37,970 nt of DNA from an uncultured Catenibacterium sp. (GCF_900764565.1 NZ_CAAFOM010000126.1:1-37970); one strand, 5' to 3'. Numbered from the stretch's first letter, positions 7,038 through 16,711 are shown. Made by a program: numbers and translations. Notes: generated by a model from the sequence alone, not told the origin.

Positions 7038-8999
7038 ATGACGAGAAAAGTTGCACAAATTAGAAATATCTTTGTTCTTTTACTCGTATTTATAATCTTT
7101 GCTTCCTTTGCGGCCTTTGGTATATTTCATCAGGCCTGGATGCTTCGTCTTGCAATATTTGCAGTTATTACGAATGTGATCTATATTTCATTGTTGTTCT
7201 ATATGAGCTACTTAATGGATCAAAACAGCTATTCTGTTAGTGATGCATTAGGTATTGATGCAAAGAATGCTTTGATCTATGGTGGTGTGGGTCTGATTCA
7301 ATATGATGAAAACAGAAATATCACATGGGTCTCAGATTTTCTAAAGGCATTAAATATCAATATTGTAGGAATCAAACTATTAGAATGGCAGCCAACACTT
7401 GCAAGTCTTTTTGATGATGAAGATGTTAAGACAATAGAAGTCAAAGGGAAGAAATTTGAAGTCTATAATAGTGCGGATACAAGACTCATCTATATGAAGG
7501 ATGTGACACAATATGTGTCTTTATCACAGGATTATGAAGACATGCAGGTATGTATGGGTTATATTACTGTAGATAACTATGATGAAATTATTGCGAATGT
7601 AGATGAATCACAGAAGGTAAAGATTCAAAACTTATGTCGTAGTTTAATTACTGACTGGGCATATAAGAATGGTATGATCATTAGACGTTATCAGACAGGT
7701 AAATATCTTGTCTTCTTTAATGAACGTATCTATAAGAAACTCATTGAATCTAAATTCTCTATTTTGGATGATTTCAAGAATGCGATAGAAGAATTAGATG
7801 TTCTTATGACACTTTCTATTGGTATTGGTAGAAGTACAAAAGTATTAAGAGAACTAGAAGAACTCGCTTCTTCTGCGTTAAGCCTTGCTTATTCACGTGG
7901 TGGTGACCAGATTGCGATTAAGAGTGGTAAAGATCATGTGCGTTACTTTGGTGGTAAGACAGATGCATTTGAAACATCATCAAAAGTACGTTCACGTATC
8001 ATGGCACAATCTCTTGCAGGACTTATTACACGTTCACGTAATGTCCTTGTTATGGGACATAAGAATTCAGATCTGGATTCATTTGGTGCCTCTCTTGCGG
8101 CAGCACGTATTGCAGAAAACTTAGGCAAGAAGGTTAATATCGTCATAGACTATGAATCTCTTGAAGAAAAAACAAGAGGTGTCGTTGAAATGTTGAGAAG
8201 TAATCCTGATTATAAGGGGCTGATGCTGACTATTTCAGAAGCACTTGAAAAAGCCAACAAGGATACTTTATTGATCAGTGTGGATAACCATAAGGATTCA
8301 TTGGCCATCAGCCGTTCTGTACTTGATAAAGTAAAGAACAAGGTCATTATTGACCACCACCGTCGTAGTGAAGAATTTATTTCTTCACCGGTTCTAACAT
8401 ATCTAGAACCATCTGCATCCTCTACAGTAGAATTACTTGTAGAACTATTTGATTATCAGCAGCATGAAATAGACATTTCATCACTTGATGCGACAGTCAT
8501 GTATACAGGGATGCTTGTTGATACAAACTATTTCAGACAGCATGTAGGTACAAGAACATTCCAGTCAGCAGCTAAGCTCAAAGAAGCACAGGCTGACTTA
8601 ACACTTGCTTATGAATTGCTGGAAGATTCATTTGAATGTATGAAAGAAATATTTGATATCACAGAATCTGCTTATCGTTATAAGGATAAGATTCTTATTG
8701 CGACAGGCAAAGATGAAGAACTCAGTCGTTCTACTCTTGCGAAGGCAGCCAATCAATTAGTATATGTTTCTGGCATTTATGCTGCATTTGCGATAGGATA
8801 TATATCTAAGAACACAGTGGCCATCAGCGCACGTAGTTCTAAGAAGATCAATGTCCAGATGATTATGGAAAATGATGCTTTACATGGAGGCGGACACTTC
8901 TCTATGGCCGCCTGTCAGATTGAAAACGTGACAATCGAAGAAGCAAAAGAGAGATTAGAACATGCAATAGATGCATATTTGGAAGATAGGGGTGTATAA
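7038..8999 (+). CDS. gdpP: GdpP cyclic-di-AMP phosphodiesterase
   Basis: This 653-residue protein has the GdpP layout: two N-terminal membrane helices (residues ~10-60), a degenerate PAS-like region (~80-160), a degenerate GGDEF domain (~170-300), and a DHH/DHHA1 phosphodiesterase. In the catalytic part I see GHKNSDLDSFG near residue 336, VIIDHHRR near 437 and GGGHFSMAA near the end. The enzyme hydrolyses c-di-AMP to pApA and so controls osmotic and cell-wall homeostasis. The length is close to B. subtilis GdpP (about 659). It sits between yybS and rplI, the usual Firmicutes order, with AAGGAGGG 8-15 bases before its ATG. Confidence 0.97.
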   Translation: MTRKVAQIRNIFVLLLVFIIFASFAAFGIFHQAWMLRLAIFAVITNVIYISLLFYMSYLMDQNSYSVSDALGIDAKNALIYGGVGLIQYDENRNITWVSDFLKALNINIVGIKLLEWQPTLASLFDDEDVKTIEVKGKKFEVYNSADTRLIYMKDVTQYVSLSQDYEDMQVCMGYITVDNYDEIIANVDESQKVKIQNLCRSLITDWAYKNGMIIRRYQTGKYLVFFNERIYKKLIESKFSILDDFKNAIEELDVLMTLSIGIGRSTKVLRELEELASSALSLAYSRGGDQIAIKSGKDHVRYFGGKTDAFETSSKVRSRIMAQSLAGLITRSRNVLVMGHKNSDLDSFGASLAAARIAENLGKKVNIVIDYESLEEKTRGVVEMLRSNPDYKGLMLTISEALEKANKDTLLISVDNHKDSLAISRSVLDKVKNKVIIDHHRRSEEFISSPVLTYLEPSASSTVELLVELFDYQQHEIDISSLDATVMYTGMLVDTNYFRQHVGTRTFQSAAKLKEAQADLTLAYELLEDSFECMKEIFDITESAYRYKDKILIATGKDEELSRSTLAKAANQLVYVSGIYAAFAIGYISKNTVAISARSSKKINVQMIMENDALHGGGHFSMAACQIENVTIEEAKERLEHAIDAYLEDRGV

Positions 9000-9002
9000 G
9001 AT

Positions 9003-9449
9003 ATGAAAGTTATTTTATTAGAAGATGTGAAAAAAGTTGGTAAGAAGGGTGAAATCGTTAATGTATCTGACGGTTATGGACAGAACTTCTTAATTAAGAA
9101 TGGTAAAGCTTTAATGGCAACAGAAACAGGTAAGAAGATTGTTGCACAGCAGGAAGAAGAAAAGAAACAGGAAGACTTAAAGAGAAAAGAAGAAGCTCAG
9201 GAACTTGCTAAGAAGCTTGAAACTATTGTCGTAGAATTCAAGGTTAAGACTGGTAAGGATGGTAAGAGCTTTGATCATGTTTCTACAAAACATATCGCAA
9301 AGAAATTATTAGAAGAACATGGTATTAAGATTGATAAGAGAAAGTTCATCAATGCTTATCCGGTAGGTGCTTTAGGAACTACTAAGTTTAAGATTGAACT
9401 TTATAAAGGTGTTATTGCGACTATCAATGTTCATCTATCTGAAAAATAA
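9003..9449 (+). CDS. rplI: 50S ribosomal protein L9
   Basis: This 148-residue protein begins MKVILLEDVKKVGKKGE and continues VSDGYGQNFLI, the L9 N-terminal RNA-binding domain. A long charged helix (residues ~42-75) then joins a C-terminal domain that also binds 23S rRNA. Size and domains are normal. It begins 3 bases after the gdpP stop and ends 11 bases before dnaB, so it is an internal gene of the gdpP-dnaB operon. Confidence 0.98.
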   Translation: MKVILLEDVKKVGKKGEIVNVSDGYGQNFLIKNGKALMATETGKKIVAQQEEEKKQEDLKRKEEAQELAKKLETIVVEFKVKTGKDGKSFDHVSTKHIAKKLLEEHGIKIDKRKFINAYPVGALGTTKFKIELYKGVIATINVHLSEK

Positions 9450-9460
9450 GGTGAATACTT

Positions 9461-10822
9461 ATGGATACAAGAGAACTCCCTCATGACTTAGAGGCAGAAC
9501 GTGCATTGTTAGGGGCGATGTTGATTGATAAGAACGCATGTAATGATGTCATCAACATGGCAACACCTCAGGATTTCTATCTTGATGCGCATCGACTGAT
9601 CTTTACAGGCATGAAGTTCCTTCATGACAGTAATAAACCAATTGATGCCACAACAGTGACTGATTATTTGATTAACCAGAAGATATTGGAAAAAGTAGGT
9701 GGGGTAGATTACTTATTGGTACTTGCGAATTCTGTACCAACAGTGGCTCATACAACACATTATCTTCAGATCTTAAATGAGAAGTCATTATTAAGAAGAC
9801 TGATTAAAGAAGCCACAAACATCGTACAGGATGCTTATGGTGAAATTACTGATATCAATGATTTTATTGATACAGTAGAAAAAGATGTCTTAGAAGTCAC
9901 AAGAGATAGAAATGCGGGTGAATTCAAGACAATTGAAAGTGTTGTACAGAATGTCACAGCCAGAATGAATCTCCTTCAGAAAAATGGTGGGGTTGTCTCT
10001 GGCGTAAAAACAGGCTATAAAGAATTGGATAAATTAACATCAGGCTTCCAGCCAGGTGATTTAGTTATTCTTGCGGCCAGACCTTCTGTAGGTAAAACAG
10101 CCTTTGCCTTGAATATTGGTTTTAACTCATCACTGAATAGTGAAGAAGCTGTCGCAATATTCTCACTAGAAATGCCTGCTGAACAGCTTGTAACCAGATT
10201 AATATGCTGTGCTGGATCTATCGATAACGATAAATTAAAAACAGGTGCGATTTTGAAAGAGAATGCGAATAAGTATTATGCAGCTGCAGATCGTGTCACA
10301 CGTTGTAATTTATATATTGATGATACACCAGCTGTTAAGATTGGTGAAATTGCGGCTAAATGTAGAAGACTACAAAGAGAACAGGGCTTAAAGATGGTTA
10401 TTATCGATTATCTTCAGCTGATCTCTGGTCCATCTTCATCAAGAGAATCAAGACAGCAGGAAGTATCTGATATCTCTAGACAATTAAAGGCATTAGCCAG
10501 AGAATTGAAGTGTCCCGTTATTGCCTTATCACAGCTTTCTCGTCAGGTAGAACAGCGTAAAGGGAAACCGATGTTGTCCGACTTAAGAGAATCTGGGGCC
10601 ATCGAACAGGATGCCGATATTGTAGCCTTCCTTCATCGTGAAGACTATCAGAACAAAGAAAAAGAAGCAGAAACAAATGGTTTAACAGAAATCGTTGTCG
10701 CTAAGCACAGAAATGGTGCAACAGCCGATATCAGCCTTGTATTTGAAAAACAATACTCTCGTTTCTCAGATTACTATACAGGTCCAGAGAACCAGAATAG
10801 TGGCGAAGGACTTAGAATTTAA
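9461..10822 (+). CDS. dnaB: Replicative DNA helicase DnaB
   Basis: This 453-residue protein opens with LPHDLEAERALLGAML, the N-terminal collar domain of DnaB-family helicases. The RecA-like motor has Walker A in ARPSVGKTAFALN (near residue 205), Walker B in MVIIDYLQL, and SDLRESGAIEQDAD. It unwinds DNA at the replication fork as a hexamer (named DnaC in B. subtilis). No intein or insertion is present. It is the last gene of its operon and is followed by a strong bidirectional terminator. Confidence 0.97.
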   Translation: MDTRELPHDLEAERALLGAMLIDKNACNDVINMATPQDFYLDAHRLIFTGMKFLHDSNKPIDATTVTDYLINQKILEKVGGVDYLLVLANSVPTVAHTTHYLQILNEKSLLRRLIKEATNIVQDAYGEITDINDFIDTVEKDVLEVTRDRNAGEFKTIESVVQNVTARMNLLQKNGGVVSGVKTGYKELDKLTSGFQPGDLVILAARPSVGKTAFALNIGFNSSLNSEEAVAIFSLEMPAEQLVTRLICCAGSIDNDKLKTGAILKENANKYYAAADRVTRCNLYIDDTPAVKIGEIAAKCRRLQREQGLKMVIIDYLQLISGPSSSRESRQQEVSDISRQLKALARELKCPVIALSQLSRQVEQRKGKPMLSDLRESGAIEQDADIVAFLHREDYQNKEKEAETNGLTEIVVAKHRNGATADISLVFEKQYSRFSDYYTGPENQNSGEGLRI

Positions 10823-10848
10823 AAGCAGTAGCGCGTGCGCTACTGCTT
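10823..10848. terminator. Bidirectional terminator between dnaB and tdk
   Basis: A near-perfect 12-bp GC-rich stem (10823-10834 with 10837-10848) has T-rich sequence on the plus-strand side and TTTT following on the minus strand. It lies between the convergent stop codons and overlaps the tdk stop. Confidence 0.8.
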
Positions 10849-11473
10849 ATTTTCTTGGTCTGAATTGTATTTTTTTCTGATTCTCAAATTTAATAGGCTT
10901 TTCTACTATTTCATGACAATGACGACAACGTGGCTCATAGGCTTCCTTTGCACCTACTAAGACAATAGGATCATTAAAAGAAGCAGGTTTACCATTAATA
11001 ATACGCTGTGTTCTAGTAGCAGGTGCACCACATTTTGCACAGACTGCAGTTAACTTAGTCACAAACTCAGCACGTGTTAATAAATCAGGTAAGACACCAA
11101 ATGGTTCACCACGGAAATCCTTATCTAAACCAGCGACCATCACACGTAATCCACTATCTGCAAGATACTCACAAATATCAACAACATCCTCATCAAAGAA
11201 CTGTACTTCATCAATAGCCACAACATCTGTATCATAATTCACATGATCAAGTATTTCCTTTGCTTCACTGATGACAATACAAGGCACTTTACTTCCTGCA
11301 TGTGAGGCAATTTCAGTTGTAGAATAACGATCATCAATCTTTGGCTTAAATACAAGAATATTCTTTCTTGCATAAGATAATACATTAATACGACGAATTA
11401 ATTCTTCTGTTTTCCCTGCAAACATACATCCACAGATAACTTCTATCCATCCTTCACGATATTGATTATACAT
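10847..11473 (-). CDS. tdk: Thymidine kinase
   Basis: This 208-residue type II thymidine kinase phosphorylates thymidine to dTMP in the salvage pathway. The P-loop is in CGCMFAGKTEELIRR near residue 20, the Walker B-like motif is VVAIDEVQFFD near 90, and the zinc-binding cysteines are in CAKCGAP and CRHCHE. AGGAGGT lies 8 bases before the ATG at 11473. It is a single gene between two terminators and has its own promoter. Confidence 0.97.
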   Translation of the reverse strand: MYNQYREGWIEVICGCMFAGKTEELIRRINVLSYARKNILVFKPKIDDRYSTTEIASHAGSKVPCIVISEAKEILDHVNYDTDVVAIDEVQFFDEDVVDICEYLADSGLRVMVAGLDKDFRGEPFGVLPDLLTRAEFVTKLTAVCAKCGAPATRTQRIINGKPASFNDPIVLVGAKEAYEPRCRHCHEIVEKPIKFENQKKIQFRPRK

Positions 11474-11519
11474 TCATAAAACCTCCTAAAAGTTCACATA
11501 GATTTCATATACTTACTGT

Positions 11520-11525
11520 ATTATA
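11520..11525 (-). promoter_or_regulatory. -10 box for tdk
   Basis: TATAAT on the minus strand about 46 bases before the tdk start. The -35 region is weak. Confidence 0.5.
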
Positions 11526-11574
11526 CAGTTGTAGAAAAGAAAAACCATAAAAAAATTTCCCCTCAATCCCATTA

Positions 11575-11604
11575 AAAAGAGTCGGTCATCATACCGACTC
11601 TTTT
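11575..11604. terminator. Terminator of the beta-phosphoglucomutase-like gene
   Basis: A 12-bp stem (11575-11586 with 11593-11604) with a 6-base loop, A-rich on one side and T-rich on the other. It could work in both directions and lies 3 bases past the HAD gene stop. Confidence 0.8.
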
Positions 11605-11606
11605 CT

Positions 11607-12251
11607 TTAGTTTAACTCATCAATTACCTGATCAAGAGAATCTAATATTTTATATGTCTTATTTGCATATTCTTCTGTAGGATATTTCATATCAGGAATA
11701 CAGATGACTTTAATACCAGCTGAAGAAGCAGCCTGAATACCTGCTTCACTATCTTCTAATACAAATGCTTCATCAGTCTTAACACCAAGCTTTTCACATG
11801 ACTTTAAGAATACTTCTGGATGTGGTTTACCATGAGTCACTTCATCACCACAGATAGAATCATCAAAATACTCTGTAATATGAGCCTGTGCAAGAATAGT
11901 ATCTACACGATCACGATTAGAAGAAGTTGCCACAATAGTCTTATAACCATTCTCTTTTAAATAATTAAGAAGTACTAATAAACCTTTCTTCACTGGAACA
12001 CCTTCAGTTTCAAAACGTTTTGCCATTAAAGCATGTACATCCTTAATAACGCTTTCAATAGGAAAATCCTGACCATAAGTACTATAGAATCTTTCATAAA
12101 TACCCTTAAGTGGTTTACCTAACAATGTCTTATAGAATTCTTCAGACATTGTGAGATTCATAGGCTTCATAATTTCCTGATAACATTCAAAAGTGACTCT
12201 TTCAGAATCAATCATCAAACCATCCATATCAAATATAACTGCCTTTATCAT
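11607..12251 (-). CDS. HAD-family hydrolase, beta-phosphoglucomutase-like
   Basis: This 214-residue cytoplasmic phosphatase or phosphomutase of HAD subfamily IA has motif I FDMDGLMIDSE at residues ~7-17, motif II ATSSN, motif III Lys in GKPHPEVFL, and motif IV EDSEAGIQAA. It resembles beta-phosphoglucomutase and related phosphatases such as YcjU; the exact substrate cannot be fixed. I chose the ATG at 12251 because GGAGGT lies 8 bases upstream and motif I then falls at its usual place. A longer reading to 12308 would include the promoter. Confidence 0.9.
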   Translation of the reverse strand: MIKAVIFDMDGLMIDSERVTFECYQEIMKPMNLTMSEEFYKTLLGKPLKGIYERFYSTYGQDFPIESVIKDVHALMAKRFETEGVPVKKGLLVLLNYLKENGYKTIVATSSNRDRVDTILAQAHITEYFDDSICGDEVTHGKPHPEVFLKSCEKLGVKTDEAFVLEDSEAGIQAASSAGIKVICIPDMKYPTEEYANKTYKILDSLDQVIDELN

Positions 12252-12279
12252 ATTTCCAAACCTCCAACATATATATTCA

Positions 12280-12308
12280 AGTATATAAGAAATAGAAACC
12301 GTCTTCAA
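12280..12308 (-). promoter_or_regulatory. Promoter of the beta-phosphoglucomutase-like gene
   Basis: TTGAAG (12308-12303), 17 bases, TATACT (12285-12280) on the minus strand. Its -35 box is 4 bases from that of the divergent prfA promoter. Confidence 0.65.
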
Positions 12309-12312
12309 TTAA

Positions 12313-12341
12313 TTGCGAAAAATAATTGAATATATTATAAT
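12313..12341 (+). promoter_or_regulatory. Promoter of prfA-prmC
   Basis: TTGCGA (12313-12318), 17 bases, TATAAT (12336-12341) on the plus strand, 68 bases before prfA. Confidence 0.7.
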
Positions 12342-12409
12342 GGGTACGATTTGGAAGAATTAACCAATTTATTTGATGAAATCAACATTATTAAAAGAAA
12401 GGATAGAAG

Positions 12410-13486
12410 ATGAATACACTATTAGAAAGACTACAGACAGTAGAAAAAAGATATGAAGAATTAACACAGATCCTTATGGATCCATCTATCGCGAATGATA
12501 TTCAGAAGATGACACAGGCATCTAAAGAACAGGCTTCTTTAGAAAAGGCTTATAACCTATATACAGAATACAAGGCTTTATTAGATGGTATCGAAGAAGC
12601 TAAAGAATTATTAAATGAAAATGATCCTGAAATCAAAGAAATGGCTAAGATGGAATTAGAAGAATTAGAAAAGAAACAGCCAATCATGGAACATGATATC
12701 CAGATTGAATTAATTCCTAAGGATCCAAATGATGAAAAGAACGTAGTAATGGAAATCCGTGGTGCAGCCGGAGGGGATGAAGGTAATATCTTCGCAGGTG
12801 ACTTATTTAGAATGTATTCTAAGTATGCTGAATCACAGGGGTGGAAGATTGAAATTGAAGATGCTCAACCTTCTGAAGCAGGAGGATATTCACTTGTATC
12901 ATTTATTATCAAGGGTACTGGTGTATATTCTAAGATGAAGTTTGAATCTGGTTCACACCGTGTACAGCGTGTGCCTAAGACTGAAACACAGGGACGTGTT
13001 CATACATCAACTGCCACAGTATTAGTTATGCCAGAAGCAGAAGAAGTAGATATCGATATTGATCCAAAGGATTTAAGAGTTGATACTTATCGTTCATCTG
13101 GTGCCGGAGGACAGCATATCAATAAGACTGACTCTGCCGTACGTATTACACATATTCCAACAGGAATTGTGGCTACAAGCCAGGATGGTCGTTCACAGCA
13201 TGATAACCGTGCTAAGGCTATGCAGTCATTACGTACAAGACTTTATGAAGCTAAATTAAGAGAAGAAGAAGAAAAACTAGGAAACGAGCGTCGTAATAAG
13301 ATTGGTTCAGGTGATCGTGCTGAAAAGATCAGAACATACAACTATCCTCAGAACCGTGTCACTGACCACCGTATTGGTTTAACTATTCAGCAGCTAGACC
13401 GTATTATGGAAGGTAAGTTAGAACCAATCATTGATGCATTAATTAACGAAGATCAGAGATTAAAACTTCTAGGAGAAGAAGAATAA
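12410..13486 (+). CDS. prfA: Peptide chain release factor 1
   Basis: This 358-residue class I release factor recognises UAA and UAG. The peptidyl-tRNA hydrolysis motif GGQ is in SSGAGGQHINKTDSAVRITH near residue 233, and the codon-reading loop carries the RF1-type PxT form (residues ~188-190, in a QGRVHT-STATV context). The length is normal for RF1. Its Gln in GGQ is the substrate of PrmC, whose gene follows with no gap. Confidence 0.97.
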   Translation: MNTLLERLQTVEKRYEELTQILMDPSIANDIQKMTQASKEQASLEKAYNLYTEYKALLDGIEEAKELLNENDPEIKEMAKMELEELEKKQPIMEHDIQIELIPKDPNDEKNVVMEIRGAAGGDEGNIFAGDLFRMYSKYAESQGWKIEIEDAQPSEAGGYSLVSFIIKGTGVYSKMKFESGSHRVQRVPKTETQGRVHTSTATVLVMPEAEEVDIDIDPKDLRVDTYRSSGAGGQHINKTDSAVRITHIPTGIVATSQDGRSQHDNRAKAMQSLRTRLYEAKLREEEEKLGNERRNKIGSGDRAEKIRTYNYPQNRVTDHRIGLTIQQLDRIMEGKLEPIIDALINEDQRLKLLGEEE

Positions 13487-14320
13487 GTGCTATTAGGTGA
13501 ATTACTTAAACATGCACATGATTTAATTGATGATCCACATACAAATATCCCTGAAAGACTCTATGAAGATCTCACAGGAGATGCTTATTATCAACTATTG
13601 TTGAAGAGGGAAGAGCCTGTTGAAGAGGCTCTTCTTATGCAATATAAGGATTATTTAGATAGATACTTAAAGGGTGAACCTTATCAGTATATTATTGGAA
13701 AAGAATATTTCTATGGTAGAGAGTTTGATGTCAATCCAAGTGTTCTCATTCCTCGCTATGAAACAGAAGAACTTGTAGAAAAGGTCCTGTCTTATATCAA
13801 ACCAGGAATGGTTGTGGCAGATATAGGAACAGGTTCAGGTGCGATTGCAGTCACATTGGCTTGTGAATCTAAAGCGAATATCTATGCAGTAGATATTTCT
13901 AAAGGAGCCATAGACACAGCATCAAAAAATGCCAAGAAACATGAAGCTTCTGTCACATTCCTAGAAGGAGACTTATTACAGCCTCTTATTGATAGAAATA
14001 TTCATGTAGATATTCTTGTCTCTAATCCTCCTTATATTGATTATGATGAAGTATTGGATCCAAGAGTGATGGATCATGAGCCACATCTTGCATTATTTGC
14101 GGATGATCATGGTTATGCATGTTATGAAAAGATATTTAAAGAAGCCCCTTCTATATTAAAGGAGAAGGCGATTCTTGCATTTGAAATTGGATATAATCAA
14201 GGAGAAAGAATGAAACAGCTTGTTCCTTTCTATTTTCCAGATGATACATTTGAAGTCATCAAGGATATGAATGGAAAGGATAGAATGTTGTTCATCTATC
14301 ATAACTATGAAAATATTTGA
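13487..14320 (+). CDS. prmC: Release factor N5-glutamine methyltransferase
   Basis: This 277-residue S-adenosylmethionine-dependent enzyme methylates the GGQ glutamine of release factors. The SAM-binding motif is ADIGTGSGAIAVTLA (residues ~112-126) and the catalytic NPPY is in VSNPPYIDYDE near residue 182. Translation starts at a GTG directly after the prfA stop, with AGGAG about 12 bases upstream inside prfA. That spacing is long, so coupling to prfA is likely. Its 3' end overlaps the next gene by 14 bases. Confidence 0.95.
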   Translation: MLLGELLKHAHDLIDDPHTNIPERLYEDLTGDAYYQLLLKREEPVEEALLMQYKDYLDRYLKGEPYQYIIGKEYFYGREFDVNPSVLIPRYETEELVEKVLSYIKPGMVVADIGTGSGAIAVTLACESKANIYAVDISKGAIDTASKNAKKHEASVTFLEGDLLQPLIDRNIHVDILVSNPPYIDYDEVLDPRVMDHEPHLALFADDHGYACYEKIFKEAPSILKEKAILAFEIGYNQGERMKQLVPFYFPDDTFEVIKDMNGKDRMLFIYHNYENI

Positions 14321-14834
14321 AACAGACCGTCTCACAATTAGAACACTTGATGAAGAGGATATTGATCGTCTTGTAGAATATCGCAGTAAAAAGACTGTTT
14401 CTAAGTATCAGTCTTGGAATAGATATACAAGAAGAGATGCAGTGAAACTTATCAAGAAGTGTAAAGAGACTGTAATAGATCATAAAAAAGGGTCTATGCA
14501 GTTTGGTATTACAATCAAAGGAAGCCATCATCTCATTGGTGATTTACATGTAGAGATCATGGCTCCTCATACATTCTCTATTGGTTATACACTAGACGAC
14601 GTTTTCTGGAATAATGGCTTTGGAACAGAAGCCGTACTTGGACTCTTAAGCTATATGCATGAAGAACATGGATTCTTCAAGTGTATTGCCTATATCTATA
14701 AACAGAATGAAAAATCAAGACACCTCTTAAAGAAGATAGGCTTTAAGAAGTTTGATGAATCCTTCTTCTATGGAGATGAAGGTTATATTTATGACCTCAG
14801 TAACTTACAAAATATATATTTTGTGTTACAATAA
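14307..14834 (+). CDS. GNAT-family N-acetyltransferase, RimJ/RimL-like
   Basis: This 175-residue protein starts MKIFETDRLTIRTLDEEDID, the typical opening of RimJ/RimL-type acetyltransferases. It has an acetyl-CoA-binding region around FWNNGFGTEAVLGLL (residues ~99-113) and a late NEKSRHLLKKIGF motif. It would acetylate an amino group of a protein or small molecule; the substrate is unknown. I prefer the ATG at 14307, which gives the normal family N-terminus. No clear Shine-Dalgarno precedes it and it overlaps prmC by 14 bases, so translation is probably coupled. Confidence 0.85.
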   Translation: MKIFETDRLTIRTLDEEDIDRLVEYRSKKTVSKYQSWNRYTRRDAVKLIKKCKETVIDHKKGSMQFGITIKGSHHLIGDLHVEIMAPHTFSIGYTLDDVFWNNGFGTEAVLGLLSYMHEEHGFFKCIAYIYKQNEKSRHLLKKIGFKKFDESFFYGDEGYIYDLSNLQNIYFVLQ

Positions 14835-14852
14835 CAGATACGAGGTGGAACT

Positions 14853-15425
14853 ATGATTAAAGAATATATTAAGAAGTATAGTAAAGCATCTATCATCACA
14901 TCAGTGATTATGATTGTTGCTTCAGTATTATTGATTGTTTTCCCAAAGACAATGTTGGATATTGTGATTTATGTGATTTCAGGCGCATTATTTGTGGATG
15001 GTTTGATTCATCTTGTGACTTATTTTGCGTTAATGCATGAATTGCGCACTTTCTCTAATGATTTATTAGAAGGTATTCTTGCATTACTTGCTGGTGTATT
15101 TGTCGCATTTAATGCAGATGCATTTATCAGTGCACTTACAATGATCATTGGCTTATGGATTGTTATCAAAGGTTTATTAAACTTACAGCTCTCATTCCAG
15201 TTACAGCAGATTATTGAATTCAACTGGTTCTGGATCTTCTTATGTGCTTTATTGAGTGCTGTATTAGGTGTATTTATTATTGTACATCCTATTGATATGG
15301 CTATTGGTTTAACTATGGCAGAAGGTATTGTATTATTAGTCACTGAAGTATTGAGTCTTATTCAGACAATCTATGTCTTATATAAACTCAATCATTCTAA
15401 AATGTCTAGATCATATATTAATTAA
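14853..15425 (+). CDS. HdeD/DUF308-type membrane protein
   Basis: This 190-residue protein has six predicted membrane helices in three hairpins, the DUF308/HdeD layout. In enterobacteria HdeD is linked to acid resistance; in Firmicutes the role is not known. There is a short basic N-terminus and no signal peptide. The Shine-Dalgarno is GAGGTGG, 6 bases from the ATG. It lies 18 bases after the acetyltransferase gene and is followed by a terminator, so it closes the prfA-prmC transcription unit. Confidence 0.75.
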   Translation: MIKEYIKKYSKASIITSVIMIVASVLLIVFPKTMLDIVIYVISGALFVDGLIHLVTYFALMHELRTFSNDLLEGILALLAGVFVAFNADAFISALTMIIGLWIVIKGLLNLQLSFQLQQIIEFNWFWIFLCALLSAVLGVFIIVHPIDMAIGLTMAEGIVLLVTEVLSLIQTIYVLYKLNHSKMSRSYIN

Positions 15426-15449
15426 AAAGTACCATCAAGGTACTTTTTT
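15424..15449 (+). terminator. Terminator after the DUF308 gene
   Basis: A 10-bp stem (15424-15433 with 15439-15448) that overlaps the stop codon and ends in a T run. The tilS ribosome-binding site follows immediately. Confidence 0.8.
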
Positions 15450-15465
15450 AATAGAGGAGAAAAGA

Positions 15466-16683
15466 ATGCTGAAAAGATTATTGTTGAAAAAAAATAAGAA
15501 ATATCTCCTAGGCGTATCAGGTGGTCCTGATTCCATGGCACTCTTAGATATGATGCATGAATATCATATATGTGTTGCTCATGTAAACTATAATTTGAGA
15601 AATGATACAGAAGAAGACTACAAGGTTGTTCATGATTACTGTGAATTACATCAAATCCCTTTTTACTATAAGGAATTTACACCAGATGATTATGTACAAG
15701 GAAACTTCCAGACTGTCGCAAGAGATATGCGTTATGCTTTCTATCAAGAAGTGTATAAGAAGGAACAATGTGATGCATTATGCCTAGGTCATCAGAAGGA
15801 TGATGTTATTGAAACAATCTATATGCACTTGGAACGAGACTCACATCCTGAGTATCTAGGTATTCAGGAAATCTCAGAACGTTTAGGTATGACTATTATA
15901 AGACCTTTACTTCATGTGACTAAGCAGGATTTACGTGATTACTGCAATGAGCATCATATTGCATTTCATGATGACTATACCAATTTCCAGACAGAATTCA
16001 CGAGAGACCGCATCCGTAATACAATCTTAAATCACTATACCAATTCACAAAAAGAAGAACTCTTAAAACAAGCAGAAGAATACAATCAAAAGCAGGCATT
16101 AAAGAAAAAAGAAATAAAGAAATATCTGAATGAACCACTTGATTATACATTGGTGCCAGAAGACCTTCTTCCTGATGTTCTTTATGCTTTATTAAAGAAA
16201 CATATAGAAGTATCTAAAATTTCTCATCATCTCATTGATGAAATTATCCACCAGATTCAATCCTCTAAACCTAATATTCAAATGCCTATTGGTGTTAATG
16301 AGGAGTTCATAAAAGAATATAATAATGTATACGTTCGTAAATCTATAAAACAATTAGATTATACGTATAGAATAGTGAATAGACAGGACTTCGATTGTCC
16401 TTATTTCAAAGTTCGTTCACAAGGAGAGATGAATGACGGCATTCCTGTGAAGGATGAAGACTTTCCGCTGACCATTCGAAACATAAGACCAGGCGATCGT
16501 ATGGAGACAGCAGGAGGCACTAAAAAGGTCTCTAGACTCTTTATTAATGCGAAAATTTCCTCACCATTACGACGTTATTGGCCAATCGTATTAGATTGCC
16601 GTGGAAATATTCTTCTGGTCCCTGGAATTGCGAAAAACAAGGAGTATTTGTCTATCAATCCAGATTTGTTTGTGATAAAATAA
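15466..16683 (+). CDS. tilS: tRNA(Ile)-lysidine synthase
   Basis: This 405-residue enzyme attaches lysine to C34 of the CAU-anticodon tRNA-Ile so that it reads AUA. The PP-loop ATPase motif SGGPDSMALLDM lies at residues ~18-29, HVNYNLR and GHQKDDVIET follow, and the C-terminal TilS domain begins around NIRPGDRM. I chose the ATG at 15466 with GAGGAG 7 bases upstream. An in-frame start at 15373 would lie inside the previous gene and span the terminator. It begins the widespread tilS-hpt-ftsH cluster. Confidence 0.95.
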   Translation: MLKRLLLKKNKKYLLGVSGGPDSMALLDMMHEYHICVAHVNYNLRNDTEEDYKVVHDYCELHQIPFYYKEFTPDDYVQGNFQTVARDMRYAFYQEVYKKEQCDALCLGHQKDDVIETIYMHLERDSHPEYLGIQEISERLGMTIIRPLLHVTKQDLRDYCNEHHIAFHDDYTNFQTEFTRDRIRNTILNHYTNSQKEELLKQAEEYNQKQALKKKEIKKYLNEPLDYTLVPEDLLPDVLYALLKKHIEVSKISHHLIDEIIHQIQSSKPNIQMPIGVNEEFIKEYNNVYVRKSIKQLDYTYRIVNRQDFDCPYFKVRSQGEMNDGIPVKDEDFPLTIRNIRPGDRMETAGGTKKVSRLFINAKISSPLRRYWPIVLDCRGNILLVPGIAKNKEYLSINPDLFVIK

Positions 16684-16711
16684 CAACGACTATACTAGGA
16701 GGTACGGTTCG

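Noticed and set aside
15020..15343. Minus-strand open frame opposite the DUF308 gene
   Set aside because: It is a shadow of a real gene, with Asn/Ile-rich composition and no start signal.
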